Assembly: GCA_017255395.1 (NCBI GenBank) | Contig: JAFKDC010000001.1 | Location: 124,001-188,000, forward strand | DNA from: Enemella evansiae | GTDB taxonomy: Bacteria > Pseudomonadota > Alphaproteobacteria > Rhodobacterales > Rhodobacteraceae | Direction of reading: 5' to 3' | Length of the DNA: 64,000 bases | In this document: positions 1-9,139 of the stretch, in pieces | Layout: every line of letters starts with the position of its first letter | Numbering within the stretch: position 1 is the first letter of the stretch | Position numbers and translations under genes: made by a program | The notes under the pieces: generated by a model | Told to the model about the DNA's origin: nothing | Seen by the model: the letters and a program-made list of their open reading frames with translations, nothing else | Database searches by the model: none

Positions 1-130
1 CGGCGGCGCCCCCGATCATCATGAATTCGAAGGGCAGCGCCTTGATGATAATCCCGAGCTTTCCGCCCGCTGCCATGTACCCGCCAAAGACCATGGCGAA
101 GATCACGACGATACCGATGATTCCGAGCAT
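1..130 (-). CDS. motA: Flagellar motor stator protein MotA (N-terminal 43 residues, cut by window edge)
   Basis: The visible part reads MLGIIGIVVIFAMVFGGYMA and continues with a KLGIIIKALPFEFMMIGGAA stretch, which is the typical first membrane helix and start of the cytoplasmic region of MotA. MotA pairs with MotB to form the ion-driven stator of the flagellar motor in the inner membrane. It is the last gene seen of the minus-strand flagellar operon, 68 bp after flgI, while its partner motB is the first gene of the same run. The rest lies beyond position 1. Confidence 0.85.
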   Translation of the reverse strand, partial: MLGIIGIVVIFAMVFGGYMAAGGKLGIIIKALPFEFMMIGGAA

Positions 131-198
131 TCACGGTCTCCTGAACTGACCCTGCCCGACACTCGCAGGCAGTCGTTAAGAAAGCCTCTGCGGCTGCG

Positions 199-1305
199 TC
201 ACATCACGACAAAATCGGCGTGCAGCGCGCCTGCGGCCTTGATGCTTTTTAGGATGTCGATCATGTCGCGCGGGCTGACGCCCAGCGCGTTCAGGCCCGC
301 GATCACCTCGGAGAGATTCGTGCCGGTCGGAACCTCGGCAAGGCCGATACCCGGCTCTTCCTCTATGGCGGCGCCGGTGCGCGGCACGACAACCGTCTGC
401 CCGTCGGAGAAGGGATTCGGCTGGATCGCAAGGGGCGCCTCCTCGATCCGCAGGGTCAGGTTGCCCTGCGACACGGCCACCCGCGATATGCGCACGTCAG
501 AGCCCATCACGATGGTCCCCGACCGCTGGTCGACAACGACCCGCGCCCGGCGCTGCGGTTCTATCGCAAGGTTCTCGATGGCAACGACCGCCCGCGCGGG
601 GGAAGTCGCCCCGGTCTGCGACAGGTTCACAGAGACGGTTCCCGCATCCAGCATGGTCGCGGCACGGCGGCCGACCCTGCGGTTGATCACGTCCTCGATC
701 CGCGCGGCGGTGGTGAAATCCGGCTCTCTAAGGGCCAGCCGCAGGGTTGAGAGCGCGGTAAAATCGAAATCCACCTCCCGTTCCACCCGCGCGCCCGAGG
801 GAATGACCCCGGCGGTCGGCACACCCTGGACGACGCGGGCCGCGTCACCTTCGGCTTCGACCCCGCCGGCGATCACCGTGCCCTGTGCCACGGCATAGAT
901 CTGCCCGTCCGCGGCATTGAGGGGCGTCATGATCAGGGTGCCACCCAACAGGCTGCTGGCATCCCCGATGGCCGAAACCGTGATGTCGATCTGGCTGCCG
1001 ACCCGTGCGAAGGCAGGCAGGCGCCCGGTCACGATGACCGCCGCCACGTTTCGGGGCCGAAACTGCTCTCCGGTGACGTTCACGCCCAGCCGTTCGAGGA
1101 TGTTGGACATGATTTCCTCGGTGAAAGGCGCGTTGCGCAGCCCGTCCCCAGATCCGTTGAGGCCAACCACCAGGCCATAGCCCACAAGGTCGTTCGCGCG
1201 CACCCCGTCGACCTCGACAAGGTCCTTGATGCGGACCGACTGGGCATGGGCGGCGGATGTCAGGGCAAGCGTCAGGGCGATCAATGCGGCGATCAGGGGG
1301 CGCAT
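199..1305 (-). CDS. flgI: Flagellar basal-body P-ring protein FlgI
   Basis: 368 residues, the normal family length. A Sec signal peptide (about residues 1-21, ending SAAHAQ) is followed by VRIKDLVEVDGVRANDLVGYG, the conserved FlgI opening, and by the GSQIDITVSAIGDASSLLGGTLIMTPL core. FlgI polymerises in the periplasm around the rod as the P-ring bushing. Its start codon overlaps the stop of flgL, indicating translational coupling within the flagellar operon. Confidence 0.95.
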   Translation of the reverse strand: MRPLIAALIALTLALTSAAHAQSVRIKDLVEVDGVRANDLVGYGLVVGLNGSGDGLRNAPFTEEIMSNILERLGVNVTGEQFRPRNVAAVIVTGRLPAFARVGSQIDITVSAIGDASSLLGGTLIMTPLNAADGQIYAVAQGTVIAGGVEAEGDAARVVQGVPTAGVIPSGARVEREVDFDFTALSTLRLALREPDFTTAARIEDVINRRVGRRAATMLDAGTVSVNLSQTGATSPARAVVAIENLAIEPQRRARVVVDQRSGTIVMGSDVRISRVAVSQGNLTLRIEEAPLAIQPNPFSDGQTVVVPRTGAAIEEEPGIGLAEVPTGTNLSEVIAGLNALGVSPRDMIDILKSIKAAGALHADFVVM

Positions 1306-2303
1306 CAGAGGAACTCCGCGAGCGAGAGACGTTGGGACCGCGCGGTGATGGCGTAGAGGCTTTCCAGTTGCGACTGGATGTTTTCATAGCGCGCGGCAGT
1401 TTCGTATTGATCCGCCCCGACAAGATCGAGGCGCGCGGTGCTGGTCGCACTGCGCTCGGCAGCGATGCGGGTCGTCGTCTCTTCCAGCCGGGCCTCGAGC
1501 GAGCCCAGCCCGGCGCGCATCTCGACCACGTCCGACTGGGCCGACAGAAGCTCGCGGCCCGCGCTGCTCAGCATTTCGACCTGAAGCGCCGGGTCGAAGG
1601 CCAGCGTGCCATCCGTCGACAGCGCGGCCTTCAGCATCGGTTTCAATACGGCCCGGAACGCTTCGTCGGTGGCGCGGATGTCGACGGTTGCGAATTCCGT
1701 CTCGCTCAACCGCAGCGGCGCAAGGCCCGTGTCCGAACCCTGGTACGTCGTAACCTCGAAGCCACCCCCTGCGCCGAAGAAGCTGTCCAGCGCCGCATCG
1801 ACCGACGCCATGTCTGTCGCCCCCGTAAGGGCCGCCCGGACATCGGCGAGAAGCGTGTCGACGTCGGGCATGGGCGCGGTGTCCGTCGCCGTGCCAGAGA
1901 ACAGGAAGCGGCCCGCCACGTTGCGGTTCAGGGCGTTGAGCATCTGGTTCAGCGCCGTCGCCGCGTCCTCTGACAGGGTGTTCACAAGCGCGTCGTTCGG
2001 CGTCAGCTCGGCAGAGATCAGGGTCTGAGACAAACCCTCGCTCCGGTCCTGCACCTCGTCCAGCGTGGCCTGCATCGTGCCCGTCAGGAAGGTGGCCGAG
2101 GCCGCGTTGACCCGGTAGGCTTCCAGCTTTTCCAGCGATCGGTCGATCGACAAAAGGGCCGATGTGTCGCCCTTCAGATGCGCGGCACTGTCGCGGACGA
2201 AGCCGGTGGAGACCTCGACCGCAAGCTTGTCCATTTCAGCGCGCAGACGGGCTTGGTTGGTGCGCAGGACCAGCGCGCGAGACATGTCCCCGACAGTTTG
2301 CAT
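1305..2303 (-). CDS. flgL: Flagellar hook-filament junction protein FlgL (flagellin-like)
   Basis: 332 residues with flagellin-type helical ends (N-terminal MSRALVLRTNQARLRAEMDKLAVEVSTG, C-terminal YENIQSQLESLYAITARSQRLSLAEFL) and a variable middle. It matches FlgL/HAP3, which joins the FlgK ring to the filament, better than flagellin because it sits directly after flgK. The chosen ATG at 2303 has AAGGGG 9 bases upstream; an internal ATG at 2285 is a less likely alternative. It is exported through the flagellar type III apparatus and carries no Sec signal. Confidence 0.88.
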   Translation of the reverse strand: MQTVGDMSRALVLRTNQARLRAEMDKLAVEVSTGFVRDSAAHLKGDTSALLSIDRSLEKLEAYRVNAASATFLTGTMQATLDEVQDRSEGLSQTLISAELTPNDALVNTLSEDAATALNQMLNALNRNVAGRFLFSGTATDTAPMPDVDTLLADVRAALTGATDMASVDAALDSFFGAGGGFEVTTYQGSDTGLAPLRLSETEFATVDIRATDEAFRAVLKPMLKAALSTDGTLAFDPALQVEMLSSAGRELLSAQSDVVEMRAGLGSLEARLEETTTRIAAERSATSTARLDLVGADQYETAARYENIQSQLESLYAITARSQRLSLAEFL

Positions 2304-2315
2304 GGCGTTTTCCCC

Positions 2316-3764
2316 TTAAATGGACATCAGCTGCTGGATCAATTCGTCGACGGTCTGCATGACCTTGACGTTCGCGGCGTAAAGCTGCTCGATCTGCATG
2401 AGCCGCTGAAGTTCGGCATCGGTGTCGACGCCGTTGGCCAGCTCCAGCTCTTTCAGCTGAGTGTTCTGAGCGTTCAGGTAAGTTTTCTGCCCCTCCGCCC
2501 GGACACGCGCAGCAGCGGCGTCCGAGGTGACATCCGCAACATGCGTCGCGAAGGAGGCGCTGACTGCGGGCAGCGCGGGCGAGGATGGCACCGTCCCGGC
2601 CTCCAGCGCGGCAGAGATTCCTTGCAGCAGGCGCGCCTCGCCGACCGGGCCGGTGGTCGCGGCGCCAAGCCCGTCCCGCAGCCGCCAGGACCCGCCGCTG
2701 TCCGGCGCCACGAGGGTGTTGATCCGGATGCGCCCGGCGATGCCGGTCTCGTTGAGCGGGTCGAAGGCAAGGCCGTCATCGGTGAACAGGCCGGGATCGG
2801 TTGCCGCCAGCGTGGCGTCCGGTCCGGCGGGGCCAAGCCGTTCGATCAGGTCGCGCGCGATGGCATCCAGTTGCGCCTGCCGGGCCGGTGCGGCCTCGTC
2901 GCGGATTTCGAACTGAGCGGCGAGGCTGCCGCCCTTCAGGACGCCATTGCCCGAGGCCTTGGCAAACATGCCATTGATCGTCAGCCCGGACAGGTCGCCA
3001 CCCGCCAGCGTAAAGACCGGATCCATTGCGTTGACGGGGGTGAAGCCGATTTCGGACGGGCGCCCGTCCAGCAGGACCGCGCCGCCGGTGGTGTACAGCG
3101 CGATATCGCCCGCGTCCTTCTGGACCACGCGCAGCGGCACGATCTCTGAAATACTGTCGATCAGCCGGGCCTGTTCGTCCAGAAGCGCCGCCGGATCGCC
3201 ATTCGCCGAAGCCGCCTTCGTCAGGTCGTCGTTGATCCCGTCAAGGCGCAGGATTGTTTCGTTCAGCAGCGTGACCTGCCGGCCGATCTCCTTGTCGGCG
3301 TCGAGGCGCGCCGCCTGAACGTCGCGGGACAGCGCGTTCAGCTTGGTCGAGACCGCATCCGCCGTTAGCGAGACCTGGTCCAGCCGTTGCGCGGAAGACG
3401 GGTCTGCCGCCGCCACCAGCAGCGCATTTTCAAGCGCGGTGTAGCGCCCCACCAGGGAACCGGGCGTTTCACTGTCGCCAAGTTCCGTTTCAAAGCGCGT
3501 GGCAAAGTCGAAGAGCGCGCTACCCAGCCCCATTTCCGCGTCCGAGTGGCGGCGATCCGCGATCAGGACCGGGTTAACATTGCGCAGGACACCGTCGATC
3601 AACACGCCGCCCCCCGTGCCAGACGGCCCGGACCGCAGGTCGAGCTCGCGCCGCCCATAGCTCTCGGTGGTGGCATTCGCAATGTTCGTGGACACCAGCG
3701 CGGCAGCCCTTGAATTCGCCTTGAGGCCGCTGAAAGCGCCGTAAAGTGCCGTCGAAAGAGACAT
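2316..3764 (-). CDS. flgK: Flagellar hook-associated protein FlgK (HAP1)
   Basis: 482 residues. The N-terminus MSLSTALYGAFSGLKANSRA followed by VSTNIANATTESYGRRE is the flagellar rod/hook-family motif, and the C-terminus ends with ELQRLMQIEQLYAANVKVMQTVDELIQQLM, typical of axial proteins. FlgK forms the first junction ring on the hook. AGGAG lies upstream of the ATG. The gene lies between flgE and flgL with gaps of 35 and 12 bp, so the three are almost certainly co-transcribed. Confidence 0.93.
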   Translation of the reverse strand: MSLSTALYGAFSGLKANSRAAALVSTNIANATTESYGRRELDLRSGPSGTGGGVLIDGVLRNVNPVLIADRRHSDAEMGLGSALFDFATRFETELGDSETPGSLVGRYTALENALLVAAADPSSAQRLDQVSLTADAVSTKLNALSRDVQAARLDADKEIGRQVTLLNETILRLDGINDDLTKAASANGDPAALLDEQARLIDSISEIVPLRVVQKDAGDIALYTTGGAVLLDGRPSEIGFTPVNAMDPVFTLAGGDLSGLTINGMFAKASGNGVLKGGSLAAQFEIRDEAAPARQAQLDAIARDLIERLGPAGPDATLAATDPGLFTDDGLAFDPLNETGIAGRIRINTLVAPDSGGSWRLRDGLGAATTGPVGEARLLQGISAALEAGTVPSSPALPAVSASFATHVADVTSDAAAARVRAEGQKTYLNAQNTQLKELELANGVDTDAELQRLMQIEQLYAANVKVMQTVDELIQQLMSI

Positions 3765-3799
3765 GAGCGATCTCCTGGATCAGGGGATCAAGCGCCGGA

Positions 3800-5095
3800 T
3801 CAGCGCTTGATGTTGGTGGTTTCCTGAAGCATCTCGTCCACGGTCTGGATGACCTTGGCGTTGGACGAATAGGCGCGCTGGGTCTGGATCATCGTCGTCA
3901 GCTCTTTCGCGACATCGGTGGTCGATTCCTCGCGGGCGTAGGACTTGATGTCGCCGGTCGGTCCGTCACCGGCATCCCACAGGAAGTAGGCGCCACTTTG
4001 CTTGGACGGACGGAAGGTCTGGCTGTCCAGCGCGATCATGCCGTTGGGGTTCGGCAGGTCGGCCAGTGGCACCTGGTACATCACGCGGCTGACGCCGGTG
4101 TCGTAATTCGCGCTGACGTAGCCGTTCGCATCGACCTCCACCGAGGTCATATTGCCGACCGGAGAGCCGTTCTTGTTGATCGCGATGGGCGCAAAGCTGT
4201 CGGAAAGCTGTGACAGGCCCGAGTTCGCGCCGACGGCGCCGATGTCGAAATCGATCGGGCCACCCGCGACGGTAATCTCTGCCACGCCGGTCACCGGGTC
4301 GTAAGCGCCGCCGGAAACCGTCGTCACGCCAAGGATCTTGCCGCCACCGGCCCGGCTGTCGTCGAAGGTGATGGTGTATTCGCCGACCACCGCACCGGCA
4401 GAGGCCGAATCGGTGATCTGCATCGTCCATTCGTTAGAGGACCCGGCACCGGGAATGGTTGGCGTGAACGTCAGGCCCATGGATTGCGAAACGCCGAGAT
4501 TGTCGAAGTATTCCACCGACAGCGTGTAGGGATCGCCCGAAGCATCGAAGGCCGTGTCCGTCGCCGGAAGGTTCAGGCTGAGCGAGACCTCGGTGGTCGG
4601 GTCCGAGGTCAGGCTGAGGCTGAACTGCACGGGTTCGAGACCGTCGACGGTGTCGCGCGGGAAGGACGGAATGGATCCATCGACGTCGGCGGGCCATCCC
4701 ATCAGGTAGTACCCAGAGGCGTTGATCAGAAACCCTTCCTCGTTCAGGCGGAAGGACCCGGTCGAGGTCAGCAGAAGCTCGGGCTCGCCCGTCGCCTCGA
4801 ACTGCGAGGCCGCGACGACCGGCAGCATGCCACGGCCACGCACCGCGAGGTCGGTGGCATTGTTCGTCGAAACGATGGACCCCTTCTGGTCGATCAGGCG
4901 CAGGTTGTTGCTGGTCACACCACCGGCAGTGTAGCTTCGACCGCTGTTGTCCATCACCAGCGCGTTGAACTCTGTCTCGGCCCGGCGGTAGCCGTAGGTC
5001 GAGGAGTTGGCAATATTGTCTGAGATCGTTGCAAGGCGGCTGGCATTCGCACTCAGCCCCAGAACACCTGCATTCAATGACGAGGAAATAGTCAT
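3800..5095 (-). CDS. flgE: Flagellar hook protein FlgE
   Basis: 431 residues from the ATG at 5095, chosen over an upstream in-frame start at 5185 because MTISSSLNAGVLGLSANASR is the family N-terminus and GAAAGG lies just upstream. It carries the axial motif ATISDNIANSSTYGYRRAETEF near residue 23-44 and the C-terminal MIQTQRAYSSNAKVIQTVDEML helix. It polymerises into the hook, the universal joint between motor and filament. Confidence 0.93.
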   Translation of the reverse strand: MTISSSLNAGVLGLSANASRLATISDNIANSSTYGYRRAETEFNALVMDNSGRSYTAGGVTSNNLRLIDQKGSIVSTNNATDLAVRGRGMLPVVAASQFEATGEPELLLTSTGSFRLNEEGFLINASGYYLMGWPADVDGSIPSFPRDTVDGLEPVQFSLSLTSDPTTEVSLSLNLPATDTAFDASGDPYTLSVEYFDNLGVSQSMGLTFTPTIPGAGSSNEWTMQITDSASAGAVVGEYTITFDDSRAGGGKILGVTTVSGGAYDPVTGVAEITVAGGPIDFDIGAVGANSGLSQLSDSFAPIAINKNGSPVGNMTSVEVDANGYVSANYDTGVSRVMYQVPLADLPNPNGMIALDSQTFRPSKQSGAYFLWDAGDGPTGDIKSYAREESTTDVAKELTTMIQTQRAYSSNAKVIQTVDEMLQETTNIKR

Positions 5096-5191
5096 GGACA
5101 CGCCTTTCTGCTGTCGCGTTTCATTCCGCGACCACAGATAGAGCCCCGGGTTTAACGCGTGACTAACAGCTAAAATCCAAGCCAAACTCCG

Positions 5192-6028
5192 TCACTTTGT
5201 GCGGAGGAAGACCACTTCCAGCCGGTTGTTCCGGGCATCCATAAGGTTTTCGTGCGCCGGTTCGCGATCCGCATGCGCGGTGACACGGCGGATGCGGCCC
5301 TGCGCCAGCCCGTCGCGGGTCAGAAGCTCGCGGAACGCGGTCGCCCGCAGGCCCGAGACATCCCAGGATGGATCTCGGGCCAGCACCACCGGATAGGCCG
5401 CGGTATGGCCCTCTATCGCGATGGGGTTCGTGACCACGCCAGCGGCCCGCTTCAGGACAATCGCAAGATCCTCAAGCAGCCGGGTCGGCGTCGCCTCTTC
5501 GGTAAAAAGGCGCGCGGCCCGGGTCTCGAAAAGCTCGATGACAAGCCCCTCGTCGGTCACCTCGGTGACGATGTGATCCAGCAGCTCATCGGCAACCATG
5601 CTTTCGCCGCCCCGGCCCATCAACATGTCCTCGAGCACCTCGAACTGTTCCTGTTCGGGGTCTTCGCCATCGTCCGCCGCACCGGCATCTGCGGCCCCTT
5701 TTTCACGCCTCTCCACGGTCGGGCTGAGGCTGGTCGCGCCGGTGCCCATCCGTGGCAAGGTGTTCTCGGCAAAGACGGATTCACCGCCCAGAGGACCGTC
5801 GCCGCCACCGGAAACGCGCGCCATGGCGATGGTCGGACTGAAGTAATCCGCGATCCCCTTGCGCTGCTTTTCCGTCGTCGCGTTCAGTAGCCACATCAAC
5901 AGGAAGAAGGCCATCATCGCGGTCACGAAGTCCGCATAAGCCACCTTCCACGCGCCGCCATGATGGCCGTCACCGGCGACCACCTTCTTACGCTTGATGA
6001 TGATGGGCGCAACATTGTCGCCACTCAT
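5192..6028 (-). CDS. motB: Flagellar motor protein MotB / OmpA-like stator subunit
   Basis: 278 residues from the ATG at 6028 (GAGGGTGGGAAAG upstream); a GTG nine bases earlier is possible. The order is a short basic cytoplasmic start (IIIKRKKVVAGDGHHGGAWKVAYADF), one membrane helix (VTAMMAFFLLMWLLNATTEKQRKGIADYFSPT, with the usual D of YADFVTAMMAFF), a linker rich in E and D, and a C-terminal OmpA-like peptidoglycan-binding region (NRLEVVFLRTK at the end). It anchors MotA to the cell wall and opens the minus-strand flagellar operon. Confidence 0.88.
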   Translation of the reverse strand: MSGDNVAPIIIKRKKVVAGDGHHGGAWKVAYADFVTAMMAFFLLMWLLNATTEKQRKGIADYFSPTIAMARVSGGGDGPLGGESVFAENTLPRMGTGATSLSPTVERREKGAADAGAADDGEDPEQEQFEVLEDMLMGRGGESMVADELLDHIVTEVTDEGLVIELFETRAARLFTEEATPTRLLEDLAIVLKRAAGVVTNPIAIEGHTAAYPVVLARDPSWDVSGLRATAFRELLTRDGLAQGRIRRVTAHADREPAHENLMDARNNRLEVVFLRTK

Positions 6029-6087
6029 CTTTCCCACCCTCGTATTTCACCCGAAGGCAGGAGTAGCGGGCAGGCCTTTCCACCGGC

Positions 6088-6112
6088 TTAACGATTCAAA
6101 ATGTTGCGTTAA
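6088..6112. promoter_or_regulatory. Inverted repeat TTAACG-N13-CGTTAA between divergent motB and yjbH
   Basis: TTAACG (6088-6093) is repeated inverted as CGTTAA (6107-6112). It lies 60 bp upstream of motB and about 125 bp upstream of yjbH, and the spacer includes a GATTC (GANTC) methylation site. This fits an operator for a dimeric regulator of one or both genes. It does not match the TTAA-N7-TTAA CtrA box spacing. Role is inferred. Confidence 0.35.
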
Positions 6113-6236
6113 AAGCCGCGGTGGCGGCGGCGTGCCGATTTTCCCACAATCGCCGGACGCGCAGAGCCCCCGAATGGACAGCCCCAGCGGAAACGGTTAG
6201 CTATGGCAAACGAACATGGGAAACGAGGGGAAGGGC

Positions 6237-8393
6237 ATGCCGGGTTTTCGCCGGGGAACTGCAGGCGTCGTGTCGCGTCTTGCCATGCTGGCCGGTCTGT
6301 CCGTCCTTGCGGCGACACCAGCGGTGACCGAAACTACGCGCGACCGCGCCAGTCTGAACCTCTACGGCAGCCCCGGCCTGATCGACATGCCCACCGCCGA
6401 GGTCCTGCCGGATGCCACCATCGCCGGGACCTTCGCCTATATGGGCGGCGCCACGCGTACCACGCTGTATTTCCAGATCATGCCGCGCCTGTCCGGCAGC
6501 TTTCGATACAGCTCGATCCCGAACTTCGACACACAGCTGTCGGATGAAACCCGCTACGACCGCAGCTTCGACCTGCGCTATCAGATCCTGACCGAGGGCC
6601 GGTATCGCCCCTCGCTTGTGCTGGGGCTTCAGGACTTCATCGGCACCGGGCTTTACAGCGGCGAGTACCTCGTGGCGACAAAGACCCTTGCGCCGGGGTT
6701 GAAGGTCACCGGCGGCCTCGGCTGGGGCCGTCTTGCCGGGACCAACACGCTTGGCAACGGCTTCGGATCGCGGCCCGAAAAGTTCCTCGGCGAAGGCGGC
6801 GTGCCCAGCTACGACCGCTTCTTCCGGGGCGATATCTCGGGCTTTGCCGGTCTGTCCTACGCGCCCAACGACCAGTGGAACTTCAAGGTCGAATATTCCT
6901 CTGACAGCTACGATCCCGAACAGGACCGCGGCGTCTACGACGCGAAAAGCGCGCTGAACTTCGGCCTCGACTACCGGTTCAAGAACGGCGCGCAGATGTC
7001 GCTGTATCACGTTCTGGGTTCCGAGGTCGGCGCCTCCTTCACCTTTGTCACGAACCCCAAGACGCAGGGCATCCCCGGCGGCATCGAGACCGCAGGCCTG
7101 CCGGTGCAGGTCCGCGCCCCCGGCGCGGCGCGCGATCTGGGCTGGACGACGGACCCCAACACTTCGGCCAGTGCCCGCAAGTCGCTGGGCGAGCTGGCGG
7201 CCAAGGACGGCATCGTCGTCGAAAGCCTGCGGCTGGAGCAGGACCGCGCCACGGTCCGCATCCTGAACCCGCGCTTCGGCGCTCCCGCACAGGCCATCGG
7301 CCGGGTCGCCCGAGCGATGACGCGCTCGCTGCCCGCCTCGGTCGAGACCTTCGAGGTCATCCCCGTCGTCAACGGCATGCCGATGTCCGCCGTTGTCATG
7401 CGGCGTTCGGACCTCGAGGCGCTGGAACATGAGGCCGCCGCCGAGATGCTGGCCCGCACCAGCATCGTCGACGCCTACGGGCGCGCGCCCGCGCCCGACG
7501 CCGGCATCTATCCGAAATTCACCTGGTCCATCGCGCCCTACGGACAGCTTTCGGTCTTCGACCCCGACAACCCGGTCCGCATCGACGCGGGCATCCGCGC
7601 CGCCGGCAAGGTCGAGATCACGCCGAACGTCATCCTTTCCGGCTCTGTCACCAAGAAGCTGGCGGGCAACCTCGACGAGATCACCCGCGCCGACGAATCC
7701 AAGCTGCCGCGCGTGCGCACCGACCGCGCGCAGTTCTCGAAAGAGGGCGACCCGGCGATCGAATACCTGACGCTGGCCATGTACGGGCGCCCGGCCAAGG
7801 ACGTCTATTCGCGCCTGACGCTCGGCTACCTTGAACCCATGTACGGCGGCGCCTCGGCCGAAGTGCTGTGGAAGCCGGTCGGCAGCCGCTTCGCGCTTGG
7901 GGCAGAGGTCAACTATGTCCAGCGCCGCGCCTACGACCAGTTGTTCGAGTTCCAGTCGATGACCACCGTCGACCCCGAAACCGGGATCGAGCGCGACATT
8001 CCGAACGTGAACGGCCATGTCTCGGCCTATTACGCCTTCGGCAACGGGTTTCACGGGCAGATCGACGCGGGACGCTTCCTTGCGGGCGATTACGGCGCGA
8101 CCGTCACCGTCGACCGCGAGTTTGCAAACGGATGGAAGGTCGGGGCCTACGCGACCTTCACCAACGCCTCTTTCGAGGACTTCGGCGAAGGCTCCTTCGA
8201 CAAGGGTCTTCGGTTCACCATCCCGCTGGCCTCGTTTCTCGGCACACCCTCGCGCGACCGCAACGACATCGTGATCCAGTCGCTGACCCGCGACGGCGGC
8301 GCGCGGCTGGACGTGAACGGACGCCTGTACGAACAGGTGCGCGACTACCACCGCCCCGACGCGGCGAAATCCTGGGGAAGGTTCTGGCGATGA
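6237..8393 (+). CDS. yjbH: YjbH-family outer-membrane polysaccharide protein
   Basis: 718 residues from the ATG at 6237, preferred over 6216 because GAGGGGAAG stands directly upstream. A Sec signal peptide (about residues 1-30, LAMLAGLSVLAATPAVTE) precedes the YjbH opening ASLNLYGSPGLIDMPTAEVLPDA. The long remainder is rich in alternating aromatic/polar strands as in outer-membrane beta barrels. The family is tied to exopolysaccharide production in E. coli (yjbEFGH). Stop overlaps the start of yjbF by ATGA. No yjbE or yjbG homologue is adjacent. Confidence 0.88.
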   Translation: MPGFRRGTAGVVSRLAMLAGLSVLAATPAVTETTRDRASLNLYGSPGLIDMPTAEVLPDATIAGTFAYMGGATRTTLYFQIMPRLSGSFRYSSIPNFDTQLSDETRYDRSFDLRYQILTEGRYRPSLVLGLQDFIGTGLYSGEYLVATKTLAPGLKVTGGLGWGRLAGTNTLGNGFGSRPEKFLGEGGVPSYDRFFRGDISGFAGLSYAPNDQWNFKVEYSSDSYDPEQDRGVYDAKSALNFGLDYRFKNGAQMSLYHVLGSEVGASFTFVTNPKTQGIPGGIETAGLPVQVRAPGAARDLGWTTDPNTSASARKSLGELAAKDGIVVESLRLEQDRATVRILNPRFGAPAQAIGRVARAMTRSLPASVETFEVIPVVNGMPMSAVVMRRSDLEALEHEAAAEMLARTSIVDAYGRAPAPDAGIYPKFTWSIAPYGQLSVFDPDNPVRIDAGIRAAGKVEITPNVILSGSVTKKLAGNLDEITRADESKLPRVRTDRAQFSKEGDPAIEYLTLAMYGRPAKDVYSRLTLGYLEPMYGGASAEVLWKPVGSRFALGAEVNYVQRRAYDQLFEFQSMTTVDPETGIERDIPNVNGHVSAYYAFGNGFHGQIDAGRFLAGDYGATVTVDREFANGWKVGAYATFTNASFEDFGEGSFDKGLRFTIPLASFLGTPSRDRNDIVIQSLTRDGGARLDVNGRLYEQVRDYHRPDAAKSWGRFWR

Positions 8394-9067
8394 CCGCAGC
8401 CAAGACGATGCGCACCGGCCTTGCCCTGCTGGCCGCAGGCCTGATCCTTGCAGGCTGCGGCAACGGGCCCAACGACCGCAGCCAGATCATCAAGCAGCTT
8501 CCGACGCTCTTTCAGAAGAAGCCGGCGCCGCAGCCCCTGACCAGTCAGCAGATCGCGCAGGCCCTGACGGCCACGCCCGGGCCGGTGCAGATGTTCGAGA
8601 TCGAAAGCCGCAAGGGGCAGTTCCTGATGCAGCAGATCGAAACCAACGGTCCCTACCGGACCTATGGTTCCTCGACTCGGCAGGTCGTGAACATGCGCGG
8701 CGGCATGATGACCTCGACCCGTGGCTTCGGCGGCGACCTGATGTCCTCCGAGGTGGGCGCACTGCTGTCCCATGTCTCGGCCCGCCGCGCCGGAACGGCG
8801 CGCTACGACCTGCGCTATCTGACGCCGGAAGACGTGACCGTGGTTGCCAGCTACCTGTGTCGGGTCACACCGGGCGGGTCGCGGGCGGTGCAGGGCGGCC
8901 TTGTGCAGACCACCGGGACGGTTGTCACGGCAGAGTGCAACAGCTCTGACCCGGTGCACAGCTTCACCAACACCTATGTCGTCGCTTCCGACGGCTATGT
9001 GCTGAGCGCGCGGCAATACATGGGTGGCTTCACCGGCTACATGACGACGCAGGCGCTGCGCCGCTGA
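8390..9067 (+). CDS. yjbF: YjbF-family lipoprotein
   Basis: 225 residues. A lipoprotein signal with lipobox LAGC (MRTGLALLAAGLILAGC) is followed by SQIIKQLPTLFQKKP and by a beta-rich domain of the YjbF/GfcB type. It starts in the ATGA overlap with yjbH, so the two are translationally coupled. It probably works with YjbH at the outer membrane during capsule or exopolysaccharide secretion; that pairing is known in enterobacteria and inferred here. Confidence 0.82.
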   Translation: MTAAKTMRTGLALLAAGLILAGCGNGPNDRSQIIKQLPTLFQKKPAPQPLTSQQIAQALTATPGPVQMFEIESRKGQFLMQQIETNGPYRTYGSSTRQVVNMRGGMMTSTRGFGGDLMSSEVGALLSHVSARRAGTARYDLRYLTPEDVTVVASYLCRVTPGGSRAVQGGLVQTTGTVVTAECNSSDPVHSFTNTYVVASDGYVLSARQYMGGFTGYMTTQALRR

Positions 9068-9139
9068 GGCGGTTTGCCCTCGGGTTTGTCGGTGGGCATC
9101 GGGCTATATCCACCGGGGCCGCCGGCCAAACGCAGCCGG

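Noticed and set aside
5096-5191. Sigma-54-like promoter before flgE
   Set aside because: A TTTGGC...TAGC arrangement is present on the minus strand, but the GG-to-GC spacing is one base too long.
6201-8351. 716-codon minus-strand frame opposite yjbH
   Set aside because: Mirror of codon bias in a G+C-rich gene; the plus-strand reading has a signal peptide and YjbH motifs.
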